Positions 9,038 to 18,061 of a stretch of DNA of 64,000 nt are shown here, piece after piece (the first letter of the stretch is position 1; the number at the start of each line of letters is the position of its first letter). The notes below the pieces were generated by a model, which worked only from the letters and a program-made list of their open reading frames with translations, ran no database searches and was not told where the DNA came from. The translations under genes and the position numbers were made by a program. The DNA is from Novosphingobium sp. BW1 (lineage in GTDB: Bacteria; Pseudomonadota; Alphaproteobacteria; Sphingomonadales; Sphingomonadaceae), in contig NZ_VIRF01000069.1 of NCBI RefSeq assembly GCF_008107685.1, positions 1 through 64,000 of the forward strand, in the 5' to 3' direction.

Positions 9038-9319
9038 ATTGTGTCCCTTGCGGCTCGGCCTTCCGTTGTAGTGGGACGGAGGTGTCTTTGCTCCCGATTG
9101 CCGAGGGGGCTGCCGCGTCTTCTGTCGTTTTTGGCCGGACGCACAGGCGAATCTGCTTCACACACGCGCACGAGCGACGATACCGAAAATCCCGCAGAAA
9201 CCCTCACCTTTTTAGCCCTTACCACGCGTGTTTCACGCAAGGGCGTGGACGACACGAGGTGATCCGAAGCGCGCGACCCCGCCCCAATCGGTACTATCTG
9301 CCGCGCAGCCAAGTCCCGC

Positions 9320-11521
9320 TCAGACGAGATCCTCTTCGCGCAAGGGGAGCTTTCGGATACGCCTCCCCGTCGCCGCGAACACCGCGTTGACGAGCGCCCC
9401 CACCACTGGCGGCAGCGCAGGTTCGCCAAGGCCGGTGGGGCCGTTGTCGCTGGGCACGAAGGCCACCTCGATCTCGGGCACCGCGTCCATGCGCATGAAG
9501 GGGTGCGTGTCAAAGTTCGCCTGCTCGACCGCGCCGTCGGCCTGGGTGATCTCCTGGCCTGCGAGCGCCTGGCCCAGCCCCTCGATCACCGCGCCGCGCA
9601 CCTGCTGCTCGGCATTCAGCGGATTGACGATCTGGCTACCGACATCGCCTGCCGCCCAGACGCGCGGCACCTGCACCTCACCTCCGGTCACTTGCGCCTC
9701 GACCACTACCGCGAAATACCCTGCGTGGCTGAAATAGAAGCCAAAGCCCTTGCCGCGCCCGCTTTCGAGGCCATCGCGACCGGCCCAGTCGGCCATGGCG
9801 AGAACCTTCTCGATCACGCCCCGCGCGCGGCCGGTCTGGAAATCGGCTTCGCGCGGGCCACTGCCCGGGATCGTGCGGGCCTCTTCGCCGAGCAATTCCA
9901 GAAGAAGCGCCGGGAGATCCCGTCCGCCCGCCTGCGCGACCTCGTCGAGGAAAGAGAGCAGCACGAATCCCAGGCTGTTCGAGCGTGGCGCGCGCAGCCA
10001 GCCGGTGGGCAGGTTGGTGGCGATCAGGCTCTGCTCTATCCGCGCGTGGGCCAGGAGGTTGGCCGGAACGATCCCCGCGGCAACCTCGGCCCCGCGCGAG
10101 GGCTCTGCGTCCACCCCGAAGGTAACGTAGTGGTCGCGAAAGGCCGTCAGCCGTCCCGCCGCGTCGATCCCCGCCTCCAGTTCATGCCAGGCGCCGGCTC
10201 GAAAGAAGTCGCGGCGAAACTCGTCCTGACGGCTGTAGAGGAGCTTGACAGGAACGCCCGGAACCTTGGCCGCGATGGCGGCGGCCTGGACCATGTAGTC
10301 GCCCATAAGGCGCCGCCCGAAGCCTCCGCCGATACGGGTGAAGTGGATGCGGATCGCCTCCTTTTCCAGCCCCAGGGCTGCGGCGACAAGCGCGCGTCCG
10401 CTTTCCGGGTTCTGTGTGGGCGACCAGATCTCGATGGCATCGCCGGTGAAAAGCGCGGTCGTGTTCTGCGGCTCGAGCGTGCCGTGCGCCAGGATCGGCA
10501 CGGCATAGCGCGCGGTGACCCGCTGGCGGGCGCCTTCCAGCGCAGTGGCAACATCGCCTTTGTCCAGCACGGTCTTCTCAGGTCCGCGGTCCAGCGCTTC
10601 GCCCGCGCACTTGGCATAACCTTGCGTGGAGTAACCCTCCACCGCGCGGGTGTCCCATTCGACCTGGAGTGCAAGGCGTGCCTGGTCGGCGCTCCACCAG
10701 CTTTTCGAGAGGATCGCGACGCCGTCGAGCAGCGATTCCGCCTGCCCGTCCCCTTCGATTACGAAGACATGTTCAATGCCGGGCATCGCGCGAATTTCGT
10801 CGAGGTTGGCGGAAACGAAACGTCCTCCTACCGCCGGACAGGTTTCCAGCACGGCGTGGAGCATACCCGGCCGGTCCACGTCGATCCCGAACAGCGGCTT
10901 GCCCTGCGTGATCGCAGGCGTATCGACCCCCATGACCCGCGTCCCCACGATCCGGAAGGCGGATGGGTCCTTCAAGGTCAGTCTTACAGGATCGGGCGCT
11001 GTCTGGCTCGCGGCACCTGCGGCAAAAGTCGCATAAGGCGCCGCGCGTCCGCTCGCTTCGTGGAGCACCCGACCTTGCGTGCTCGTCAGTGTGGAGACAG
11101 GCACACCCCACTCCTGCGCAGCCGCCGCCAGCAGCATCGCGCGCGCGGCCGCACCTGCCTGGCGCATGGGCAACCACTCGCGCCCCGTGGTGCGGCTCCC
11201 GCCTGCCGACTGGGCACCGTAAATCGTGGCATCGGCGTCAGTCTGCTCGACCGTCACGTTGTCCCAGGCAACGTCGAGCTCCTCGGCGATGAGCATGGGC
11301 AGCATGGTCTTGGCGCCTTGCCCGATCTCGGCGTTCTTACCCCCGATTACGACGCGGTTGTCCGGCAGGATGCGCACGAAAGCGGTGATCGGCGTGGCAT
11401 CCATGCCTTGCGCAGAGGCACGACCCAGCGGCAGCGCGAACTCGAACGCGACGCCACCTCCGGCAAGCAGGCTGGCGGCGATGAAACCCCGGCGGCTGAG
11501 AGAAGTTCGTGCCATGGTCAT
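9320..11521 (-). CDS. Molybdopterin-binding large subunit, xanthine dehydrogenase family
   Basis: A 733-residue molybdenum hydroxylase subunit, probably periplasmic. The start [20 protein letters not shown] is a Tat signal (SRRGF). Family motifs include [12 protein letters not shown], the pterin-contact RIGGGFGRR and the catalytic-Glu region [19 protein letters not shown]. The ATG at 11521 overlaps the stop of the iron-sulphur subunit as ATGA. There is no FAD subunit, so this is the two-subunit type (isoquinoline 1-oxidoreductase/aldehyde dehydrogenase-like) that usually passes electrons to a c-type cytochrome. None is encoded next to it. The substrate, an aldehyde or N-heterocycle, cannot be deduced. 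Confidence 0.93.
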   Translation of the reverse strand: MTMARTSLSRRGFIAASLLAGGGVAFEFALPLGRASAQGMDATPITAFVRILPDNRVVIGGKNAEIGQGAKTMLPMLIAEELDVAWDNVTVEQTDADATIYGAQSAGGSRTTGREWLPMRQAGAAARAMLLAAAAQEWGVPVSTLTSTQGRVLHEASGRAAPYATFAAGAASQTAPDPVRLTLKDPSAFRIVGTRVMGVDTPAITQGKPLFGIDVDRPGMLHAVLETCPAVGGRFVSANLDEIRAMPGIEHVFVIEGDGQAESLLDGVAILSKSWWSADQARLALQVEWDTRAVEGYSTQGYAKCAGEALDRGPEKTVLDKGDVATALEGARQRVTARYAVPILAHGTLEPQNTTALFTGDAIEIWSPTQNPESGRALVAAALGLEKEAIRIHFTRIGGGFGRRLMGDYMVQAAAIAAKVPGVPVKLLYSRQDEFRRDFFRAGAWHELEAGIDAAGRLTAFRDHYVTFGVDAEPSRGAEVAAGIVPANLLAHARIEQSLIATNLPTGWLRAPRSNSLGFVLLSFLDEVAQAGGRDLPALLLELLGEEARTIPGSGPREADFQTGRARGVIEKVLAMADWAGRDGLESGRGKGFGFYFSHAGYFAVVVEAQVTGGEVQVPRVWAAGDVGSQIVNPLNAEQQVRGAVIEGLGQALAGQEITQADGAVEQANFDTHPFMRMDAVPEIEVAFVPSDNGPTGLGEPALPPVVGALVNAVFAATGRRIRKLPLREEDLV

Positions 11522-11985
11522 GCCTTCTTCGCCTTTTGCGCCGCATCCTTGATGGCGGCGCGGATGCGGGTATAGCTTGCACAGCGGCACAGGTTGCCCG
11601 CCATGGCCGCGTCGATATCGGCGTCACTGGGCTCGGGCACTTCGTGCAGCAAGGCAGTCGCATTCATGATCTGCCCGGCCTGGCAATAGCCACACTGGGG
11701 CACGTCGAGCGCGCACCAGGCCGCGACCACATGATGCCCCACAGGATCGGCCCCCGCTGCCTCGATAGTGGTCACGCTCTGGCCTTCGATGAGCCCTACA
11801 GGCGTGATGCACGAACGCGTGGCCACCCCATCGACGTGGACGGTGCAGGCTCCACACAGGCCCGCCCCGCAGCCGAACTTGGTGCCGGGCAGGCCGATAT
11901 CCTCACGCAGCGTCCACAAGAGCGGCTTGGCCGGATCGACATCGAGCGTCGTCTCGTCGCCATTGATGGTAAAACGGATTGCCAT
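11518..11985 (-). CDS. (2Fe-2S)-binding small subunit of molybdenum hydroxylase
   Basis: A 155-residue electron-transfer subunit. Its N-terminal ferredoxin domain has [18 protein letters not shown] and a later Cys (TRSC). Its C-terminal domain has [18 protein letters not shown] and [13 protein letters not shown], giving the full set of eight cysteines for two [2Fe-2S] clusters. It lacks a signal peptide and probably travels through Tat with its large-subunit partner. It is the first gene of the two-gene operon, overlapping the large subunit by 4 bases. Confidence 0.95.
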   Translation of the reverse strand: MAIRFTINGDETTLDVDPAKPLLWTLREDIGLPGTKFGCGAGLCGACTVHVDGVATRSCITPVGLIEGQSVTTIEAAGADPVGHHVVAAWCALDVPQCGYCQAGQIMNATALLHEVPEPSDADIDAAMAGNLCRCASYTRIRAAIKDAAQKAKKA

Positions 11986-12214
11986 TGTGTCCTCCAGAGG
12001 GCCTCAAGACCCTTGCGTCCCCTATTGCCCGGTTACAGCACAGGCCCTATCGCGAACCAACCGGGATTTTGTGCCGGATTGCCCCGGATGGACGCGCCAC
12101 TCCTGCCGTCTGCGCGCGCCCTGCGCGGGAGAGCCCACCTTCGCGCCTGATTTTCCCGGTCTTTCTTTGCAGGACGGCCTTTGCGCCCGTCCCGGCATCG
12201 CTAGGATGGTACAG

Positions 12215-12246
12215 AACCACAGGACCACAGGACCACAGGACCACAC
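12215..12246 (+). repeat. Four tandem copies of an 8-bp unit
   Basis: Four consecutive octamers read aaccacag, gaccacag, gaccacag and gaccacac. They end 5 bases before the ATG of the shortened sirtuin frame. The middle copies are exact. Such arrays can expand or contract by slippage and occupy the place where a ribosome-binding site would be. Confidence 0.85.
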
Positions 12247-12251
12247 ACGCC

Positions 12252-12455
12252 ATGACAGATCTCGTCATTCTGACCGGCGCAGGAATTTCCGCCGAAAGCG
12301 GCCTTGCCCGAGCAAACGGCGCCGTCACTGTCGAGGTCAACCCGGTTCCGACCGGCGCCGCGGACATCCTCCATGTCCTCGAGGGGCCAGAAAGCAAAGA
12401 GGTGCCAAGGCTCGTGGGCGACCTCCTTGCCGGAGCCCACGCCGCCCCCTTCTGA
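12252..12455 (+). pseudogene. Sirtuin (CobB/SIR2) remnant with in-frame internal deletion
   Basis: The 67-residue frame begins MTDLVILTGAGISAESGLA, the NAD-binding start of bacterial sirtuins. It jumps directly to the C-terminal part, ANGAVTVEVNPVPTGAAD, followed by a VPRLVGDLLAG helix. Intact CobB-type deacylases have about 235-245 residues. The catalytic His, the QNID motif and the zinc cysteines are all absent, so no deacylase activity is possible. The joint keeps the reading frame. It precedes the sigma factor gene by 89 bases. It could still be expressed as a mini-protein, but decay is more likely. Confidence 0.7.
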
Positions 12456-12544
12456 GCCGCGCACCGGCAAGACGTCCCCATCGTCCTCAAGCTGTCACGC
12501 GAAGGCCATAGGCGGCGTCCCCAAGGGGATACGGGGCTGTCACG

Positions 12545-13042
12545 ATGCACTTCGACGAAACGGCGTACCGCAAACTGCGCACCGACATCTACGGCTTTGC
12601 CTATAAGCGGCTGGGCGATCATACCGCGAGCGAGGACGTGGTGCAGGACAGCTTCGTGCGCCTGGCCAATTACGCCCCCGATACCGTGCGCAACGTGGGC
12701 GCCATGCTGCGCCAAATCGCGCGCAACCTCATCGTCGACCACGCGCGCCTGGGCCTGCGCCGCGCTGAGGACGTGCCCGCCAGCGAGATCGAGATTCCCA
12801 GCGAGCAACCCTCCCAGGAGCACGCCATGCTGCAACGCGAACGGATGAACACGGTGTCTGTCATCATTGCCGCCATGCCCCGCCAACGCCGCGAGGTCTT
12901 CATCCTGCGCCGCCTCCACGGGCTTTCCGCCAAGGACGTCGCCGCCCAGCTCGACATCAGCCCGAGCGCGGTCGATGCCCACGTCGCGCGCGCGGTGCTT
13001 TCGCTCCACCGCGCCATGGCCAGCCAGGACGAGCCTGCATGA
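12545..13042 (+). CDS. ECF sigma factor, FecI-like
   Basis: A 165-residue RNA polymerase sigma subunit. Region 2 lies at about 10-75 (YGFAYKRLGDHTASEDVVQD, then SFVRLANY) and region 4 at about 105-155 (MPRQRREVFILRRLHGLSAK, DISPSAVDAHVARAVLSLH). It would direct transcription of the TonB receptor unit when released by the FecR protein, whose gene overlaps its stop by ATGA. The leader contains a 9-bp direct repeat GCTGTCACG (12491-12499 and 12536-12544), the second copy touching the start codon. Its role is unknown. Confidence 0.93.
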   Translation: MHFDETAYRKLRTDIYGFAYKRLGDHTASEDVVQDSFVRLANYAPDTVRNVGAMLRQIARNLIVDHARLGLRRAEDVPASEIEIPSEQPSQEHAMLQRERMNTVSVIIAAMPRQRREVFILRRLHGLSAKDVAAQLDISPSAVDAHVARAVLSLHRAMASQDEPA

Positions 13043-14022
13043 CGCCACCCGACGACACTCTACCTGGCGGCGAGGATGAAGCCGCCGCGCTCTGGGTGGC
13101 CCGCCATCTCAGCCATGCGGTCGATAGCACCGCCTTCGAGGCGTGGCTTAGAGGCGCGCCAGGCCGACGTGCGCGCTTCGAGGCGCTCTGGGTGACCTGC
13201 ATGGACGAGGCGGTCACCGAGGGCCTGCGCCTTCATGCCGAAACCGCCCCGCGGCCCGCAGGCAACGACAACGCGGGAACAGTTCCGCGTGCATCGCGGC
13301 GCCGCGCCCTTGGCCTGGCTGCGGGCGGCGTACTGCTCGTTGGCGCGCTTGCCCTTGGCCTGCCGCAGCTGCGCTTTCAGCTCACGCCCGAGAACAGCTG
13401 GAGCACCGGCCCCGGCGAAGTGCGCGCGATCACGCTGGCCGATGGATCGCAGGTCCATCTCAATGGCAACAGCCGCCTTTTCGCCCGCATTGGGGCCAAC
13501 CGGCGCGAGGTCCGTCTCGAGACGGGCGAGGCGCTGTTCGACATAACGCACGACCCGGCCCGCCCCTTTACCGTGAGCGCACAGGACAGCACCGTGACCG
13601 TGCTGGGCACGCGCTTCGACGTTGCCCTCAACGGCGAGGCCGTGGACTTGCAGGTCGAGCGCGGTCTCGTGCGCTTTGCCGCCAATGCACCGGGCATCGT
13701 CCCTGTCAGGGTTCCCGCCGGTCACGGCACGCGCCTCGCCCATGGTGTGATCGCCCCGCTCGCGCGCATCCAGGGCGAGGAGGCCGAAAGCTGGCGCAAC
13801 GGCTGGTTGCGGGTCCGCGACATGCCGCTCGACGAACTCGTCCCCCAGCTGGAGCGCTGGACCGACCGGCAGATCCTGGTCGAGGATCCGGCTCTTCTGC
13901 GCACGCGCGTCGCAGGCCGCCTGCACCTTGCCGAGCCGGTCGCGGTGCTGGAGAACCTGGGCCTCCTCCACGGTTTCTCGGTGAAGGACACCGGCCATGC
14001 CCTGGTGCTCGACCGCATCTAG
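13039..14022 (+). CDS. FecR-family anti-sigma/sigma regulator
   Basis: A 327-residue inner-membrane protein. A cytoplasmic DUF4880-like N-terminus (AAALWVARHLSHAVDSTAFE) binds the sigma factor. One membrane segment lies at about 92-113 (ALGLAAGGVLLVGALALGL). The periplasmic FecR domain follows (STGPGEVRAITLADGSQVHL, LNGNSRL, TVLGTRFDVALNGE), then a C-terminal secretin/STN-like stretch (DMPLDELVPQLERWTDRQIL) that would touch the receptor's signalling domain. Translation is coupled to the sigma gene, and the receptor starts 36 bases downstream. Confidence 0.93.
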   Translation: MTPPDDTLPGGEDEAAALWVARHLSHAVDSTAFEAWLRGAPGRRARFEALWVTCMDEAVTEGLRLHAETAPRPAGNDNAGTVPRASRRRALGLAAGGVLLVGALALGLPQLRFQLTPENSWSTGPGEVRAITLADGSQVHLNGNSRLFARIGANRREVRLETGEALFDITHDPARPFTVSAQDSTVTVLGTRFDVALNGEAVDLQVERGLVRFAANAPGIVPVRVPAGHGTRLAHGVIAPLARIQGEEAESWRNGWLRVRDMPLDELVPQLERWTDRQILVEDPALLRTRVAGRLHLAEPVAVLENLGLLHGFSVKDTGHALVLDRI

Positions 14023-14058
14023 CACGGCCCCCTTCGGCTGCCGGGTAGGAGGCTAGCG

Positions 14059-17046
14059 ATGCGCCTCGCAACCGCTGCCAGCCTTGCTGCAATGGTGGCG
14101 CTTGTGGCCTCCCCGGCGGATGGCCGCACGCGCGACTTTGCCATTCCGGCAGGCGCGCTGGGCGACGCGCTCAACGCTTGGTCGGGGCAGAGCGGCATCC
14201 AGGTCCTAAGTTCGCCCGAAACGCTGGAAGGCCGCCGCAGCCATGGCGCGCACGGAGAGATGACGGAGACAGACGCGCTCCAACGCATCCTTGCGGGCAC
14301 GGGCCTCATCGCCCAGCGCCGGACGGGAGCCGTCCTCATCCGCGCGCGCGCAAAGGCCTCCGCCCGCGCCGGCCCTGCATCGCATACCCCGTCCAGGGCA
14401 GCGCCCGCCTACGCACCGCCCCCGCTTACCGGTGACCCCATCCACATTATTGGTCTTCGCATATCCGAACGACGCGCACGAGCGGCCAAGCGCGAGGCCC
14501 GCGTCATTGCCGATGCCATTTCCAGCGATGAGGTTCGCCGCCTTCCCGACACCAGCGTGGTCGATGCCATGCGCCGGATCCCCGGGATCTCTGTGACCCC
14601 CATTGCCGACAACGAACACCCGCGCGACGTGCCCATAGCCCCGGTCGTGCGCGGGCTCACCCAGACCTACAACAACGTCACCGTGAACGGCCTTGCCATT
14701 GCCTCGACCGGCATTCCCGAAGCGGGCTCAAACAGCGCCAGCCGGGGCGTGCGGCTCGACATCCTGCCCACCACCCTGGTGAGCGAGCTTGTCGTGCTCA
14801 AGACCTACACGCCCGAGCGCGATCCCAACGCCATCGGCGGCGCCATCGACATCCGCACGCGCAGCGCCTTTGCACGCGGCGGTGCCCCCTTCGCCTCGCT
14901 CGAAGCCGGGCTTACCCGGCCCAGCCGCCATGGCGAAGTCCAGCGCCAGTCTACCCCCGGGCTACACGCCAGCGGCACCTTTGCCACGACCTTGGGCCCA
15001 GAGCGCCGTTTCGGCCTCGTGCTCTCGGCCAACGCCCGCCGCCTCCAGAACAACAGCGACATGCATGGCACCAGCGACAGCGGCTTCCTCGCCTTCTACG
15101 CCGCGGATGACACGCGCGTGGACGAAGCTGACCCGCGTGCACAGGGGCGTCCGGTGCCGGTTCAGGACAAGTACTGGATCAACAGCTCGGACCGCCGCCG
15201 CCATGGTCTCTCGGCCCGCTTCGAGGCCGATCTGCCCGATCTTGCGATCTCCACGTTCCTGGGCAGCTTCACCTTCCGCGATGGCTTCATCCGCAACGAG
15301 GTCGTGGTTGAGCCGCGCGGCGCGATCACGCGGCGAAGCGACACCTCGGGCCACTTCACGCGCGGCGCGGTGCAGGTGGGCTACCGCGACGGCGTGACCC
15401 GCACCACCACCCGGCTTGCGCTGTTCGACGCCACCTGGTCGCCATCGGACCAGGACCGCCTCTCTCTTCGCGCCGCGCGCACCCGGGCCACCATGGGCGA
15501 GGCCTACACCATGGTGAAATTCACCTCCGGCCGCGACGCGAACGGGGAAGTCACCGGATCGGGGGCCTTCCCGGTCATCTACGATACGAGCACGCTCCAC
15601 CACAGTTTCACGGTGCCCCGCGACAGCTACACGGACCTCTCGCTCTATCCTGCCGCCTATTGGCGCGAACGGGCACGCAGCGCGGTCTCCGACCTTGACA
15701 CCGCGCGGCTTGACTGGCGGCGCAACATGGCGCCCGGCGGGAGCGGACTTGGCCTTGCCGCAGGAGGTGGCGTGCAGCGCGCGCGCTATCGCTACCGCTA
15801 TGCCAACACCGCGTGGAACACCGACAACCAGAACCTGACCCTGGCAGAGGCGGGAGAGGTGCGCGCCGCCCCCCTCCCCTTCAACCGCGCGGAGCTGCCG
15901 CTGATCGCGATTGATTCCGACAGGGCCTGGGCGCTGTTTTATGCCAACCGGAACGATATCGCGCGCACCTCGGACATCGGCGATGCGCTGCGCGACCGCT
16001 TCGACCATGACGAGACGACGCTTTCAGCCTACGCCATGGCGCGCCTGGTGCGCGGCCCCTGGGAGCTGGTGGGAGGGCTCCACCTCGACCGGACCTCGCT
16101 CTCGACGCAAGGCTACATCGAAGCGGGAGACACCTGGAACGCGATGACCGCCGCTTCGGGCTACACCCGGCTGCTCCCGGCCTTTCTGGCCAATTTCGAT
16201 ACCACGCCGTCCCTGCGCCTGCGCGCCGGGTACAGCCGCACGCTCGGGCGTCCCAGCTACGAGAGCTACGCCCCACGCGCCTCCATTGACTTCGGCGGCT
16301 CAAGCCTGGCCGGAAACCCGCAAAGCCCGGACGTCACCGTCCGGCTCGGAAATCCGGAGCTTTCTCCGCGCACCTCGGATAATTTCGATGTGAGCACGGA
16401 GTGGACGCTGCCCTCCCGGCTCGACGGTCTCGTCTCGGCCGCCCTCTTCCACAAGCGCATCCGCGACGAGATCTTCGATGCCATGACCCAAGGGTACACC
16501 TGGGAGGGCGTGCACTACGCCTCAGCCCAGGTGATCCGTCCTGTGAACGCCAGCGCGGCGCACATATCGGGAGTGGAGCTGAGCGCGAGCGTAGGCTCGC
16601 TCGGCGCGCTCTCGCGCCACCTTGCCCGCTTTGGCTTCACCGCCAACTGGACCCGGCTCGACGGGGCCATGTCGGTCCTGCAAACGACCGGCTCGCAGCG
16701 TGTGGTCGAGCGGCTGGTCGGCCAACCCTCACAGATCGCCAATGTCAGCCTGTTCTATGCCAAGGACGGCCTGGAGCTGCGCGCCGCGCTCAATACCACG
16801 GCGCGCGCGCTTCGCGCCATAGCGCCCGACGCGCCCTCGCAGGACGTCTACTGGGCGCCGCGCCGCCAGGTCGATCTCCAGGCCCGCTACCACTTTGCGC
16901 CGCGCTGGAGCGTGGTGTTCGACATCTCCAACCTCACACAAGCCCGGCTGACCAGCCTGACGGGGCCCGCACATGGCTGGCTCAAGGACAGCTACGCAGT
17001 GCCGCGCAGCGTGCGCCTCAGCCTGCATTGGGGGCTTGGAGGGTAG
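14059..17046 (+). CDS. TonB-dependent transducer with STN signalling domain
   Basis: A 995-residue outer-membrane receptor that both imports ligand and signals to the FecR/FecI pair just upstream. Order: signal peptide (1-22), STN domain at about 23-100 (FAIPAGALGDALNAWSGQSG, then IQVLSSPE), a TonB-box-like IHIIGLRI near 130, plug at about 145-260 (VVDAMRRIPGISVTPIADNE, VTVNGLAIAS), then the barrel. The ATG follows TAGGAGG. Odd: the chain ends VRLSLHWGLGG, so the usual terminal Phe/Trp is set back four residues from the C-terminus. It ends 9 bases from the convergent glycerophosphodiesterase gene. Confidence 0.93.
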   Translation: MRLATAASLAAMVALVASPADGRTRDFAIPAGALGDALNAWSGQSGIQVLSSPETLEGRRSHGAHGEMTETDALQRILAGTGLIAQRRTGAVLIRARAKASARAGPASHTPSRAAPAYAPPPLTGDPIHIIGLRISERRARAAKREARVIADAISSDEVRRLPDTSVVDAMRRIPGISVTPIADNEHPRDVPIAPVVRGLTQTYNNVTVNGLAIASTGIPEAGSNSASRGVRLDILPTTLVSELVVLKTYTPERDPNAIGGAIDIRTRSAFARGGAPFASLEAGLTRPSRHGEVQRQSTPGLHASGTFATTLGPERRFGLVLSANARRLQNNSDMHGTSDSGFLAFYAADDTRVDEADPRAQGRPVPVQDKYWINSSDRRRHGLSARFEADLPDLAISTFLGSFTFRDGFIRNEVVVEPRGAITRRSDTSGHFTRGAVQVGYRDGVTRTTTRLALFDATWSPSDQDRLSLRAARTRATMGEAYTMVKFTSGRDANGEVTGSGAFPVIYDTSTLHHSFTVPRDSYTDLSLYPAAYWRERARSAVSDLDTARLDWRRNMAPGGSGLGLAAGGGVQRARYRYRYANTAWNTDNQNLTLAEAGEVRAAPLPFNRAELPLIAIDSDRAWALFYANRNDIARTSDIGDALRDRFDHDETTLSAYAMARLVRGPWELVGGLHLDRTSLSTQGYIEAGDTWNAMTAASGYTRLLPAFLANFDTTPSLRLRAGYSRTLGRPSYESYAPRASIDFGGSSLAGNPQSPDVTVRLGNPELSPRTSDNFDVSTEWTLPSRLDGLVSAALFHKRIRDEIFDAMTQGYTWEGVHYASAQVIRPVNASAAHISGVELSASVGSLGALSRHLARFGFTANWTRLDGAMSVLQTTGSQRVVERLVGQPSQIANVSLFYAKDGLELRAALNTTARALRAIAPDAPSQDVYWAPRRQVDLQARYHFAPRWSVVFDISNLTQARLTSLTGPAHGWLKDSYAVPRSVRLSLHWGLGG

Positions 17047-17055
17047 GCTGCAACC

Positions 17056-17934
17056 TCAGCGCCTCGCGATGCCGCACTGGCGCACCCCCTTGCGAAGCGC
17101 GGCGGGATAGTCGGTCTGGATCACCGACACGCCCTTGGCGCGAAGCGCCAAGAGCCGCTGGCAGATGGCTGCCTCGTCGCCCTGTCCCAGCACGGCATCC
17201 GTATCACCCAGCGCGTTGGCCCAGATGCGGGCAGGGAGCGCCGCAATCGCCGCGCTTGCCTCACGGGTGAGCGACCTGGGATCGCCGTGCACGATGGCAA
17301 CCGGAGCCAGCCCCCGGTTGATCTCCTCCAGCGTCGGGCCGTCTGCACGCAGGCGCGTCATGACAGACACCTCCGGCACGAAGCGACGTCCGGCCCGCAG
17401 GGTTTCGCTTTCGGAATCGAACAAAATCACCTGGTCCGCCATCCCCAGCCCCTCGACCACGGCCAGCACCGGAGCGACCTCGTCGGTCTTCATGTCAAGA
17501 TCGACCAGCGCCTTGCCGCAGGATTTCACGAGCAGTTCCTGCAAGGTGGGCGGGCTCTCGGCGCTGCCTTTCAGGCGCAGCGCACGCAGCTGCGCATAGG
17601 TAACATCCACGTTGGAACCGGCGCCATTCGTGGTACGATCCAGCGTGCTGTCGTGCATCACGTAAGGCACGCCATCGGCAGTCACGCGCACGTCGATCTC
17701 GATGATGTCGGCTTTCTCGGCAATAGCCTCGGCGATCGCCGCGCGTGAGTTCTCGGGCGCGACCAGATGCCCGCCCCGGTGCGCGGCGATAAGAATGCGC
17801 CCGTTCGGATCCGCGCGCTCGACCTGAAGGCGCGCGATATGATGGTTTGTCCCACAGAAGGGCTCGGCCGCCCACGCAGCTGGCGCTGCCAGCGCCAGTG
17901 CGACCACCAGGCCTGCGCGATGGAGTAATTTCAT
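17056..17934 (-). CDS. Secreted glycerophosphodiester phosphodiesterase (GDPD family)
   Basis: A 292-residue hydrolase that cleaves glycerophosphodiesters to glycerol-3-phosphate and an alcohol. The signal peptide MKLLHRAGLVVALALAAPAA precedes the catalytic domain: ILIAAHRGGHLVAPENSRAA (active-site HRG...EN), DIIEIDVRVTADGVPYVMHD (metal Glu/Asp and second His) and TTNGAG. The start at 17934 is supported by GGGGAA upstream and by the signal peptide. It is the last gene of the minus-strand operon GDPD, TonB receptor, GDPD, so it probably acts outside the inner membrane on ligands handled by the receptor. Confidence 0.92.
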   Translation of the reverse strand: MKLLHRAGLVVALALAAPAAWAAEPFCGTNHHIARLQVERADPNGRILIAAHRGGHLVAPENSRAAIAEAIAEKADIIEIDVRVTADGVPYVMHDSTLDRTTNGAGSNVDVTYAQLRALRLKGSAESPPTLQELLVKSCGKALVDLDMKTDEVAPVLAVVEGLGMADQVILFDSESETLRAGRRFVPEVSVMTRLRADGPTLEEINRGLAPVAIVHGDPRSLTREASAAIAALPARIWANALGDTDAVLGQGDEAAICQRLLALRAKGVSVIQTDYPAALRKGVRQCGIARR

Positions 17935-17992
17935 GATCGAAGTTCCCCTGCCCCGACCGGGGCAGTCTAGATGGATGAGAAGCCTAAGGCGA

Positions 17993-18026
17993 GGGCTCCA
18001 GCGCAACGCATGTCCCGCTGGAGCCC
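17993..18026 (-). promoter_or_regulatory. Intra-operon RNA hairpin between TonB receptor and GDPD
   Basis: A perfect 11-bp stem (17993-18003 with 18016-18026) lies in the 127-base gap after the receptor stop, with no T-run. A second perfect 6-bp hairpin (17949-17964, loop GACC) sits just before the GDPD start. They could reduce downstream expression or protect the receptor mRNA end. Confidence 0.5.
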
Positions 18027-18061
18027 TGCTGTCAGGTTCCTGAGGCGAGGGTCGTGCGCGA

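Noticed and set aside
9222..9248. CCACGC...GCGTGG inverted repeat in the gap before the aminotransferase
   Set aside because: A 6-bp stem with a 15-base loop is expected often by chance in GC-rich DNA. The contained CACGCGTG octamer alone does not support an operator call.
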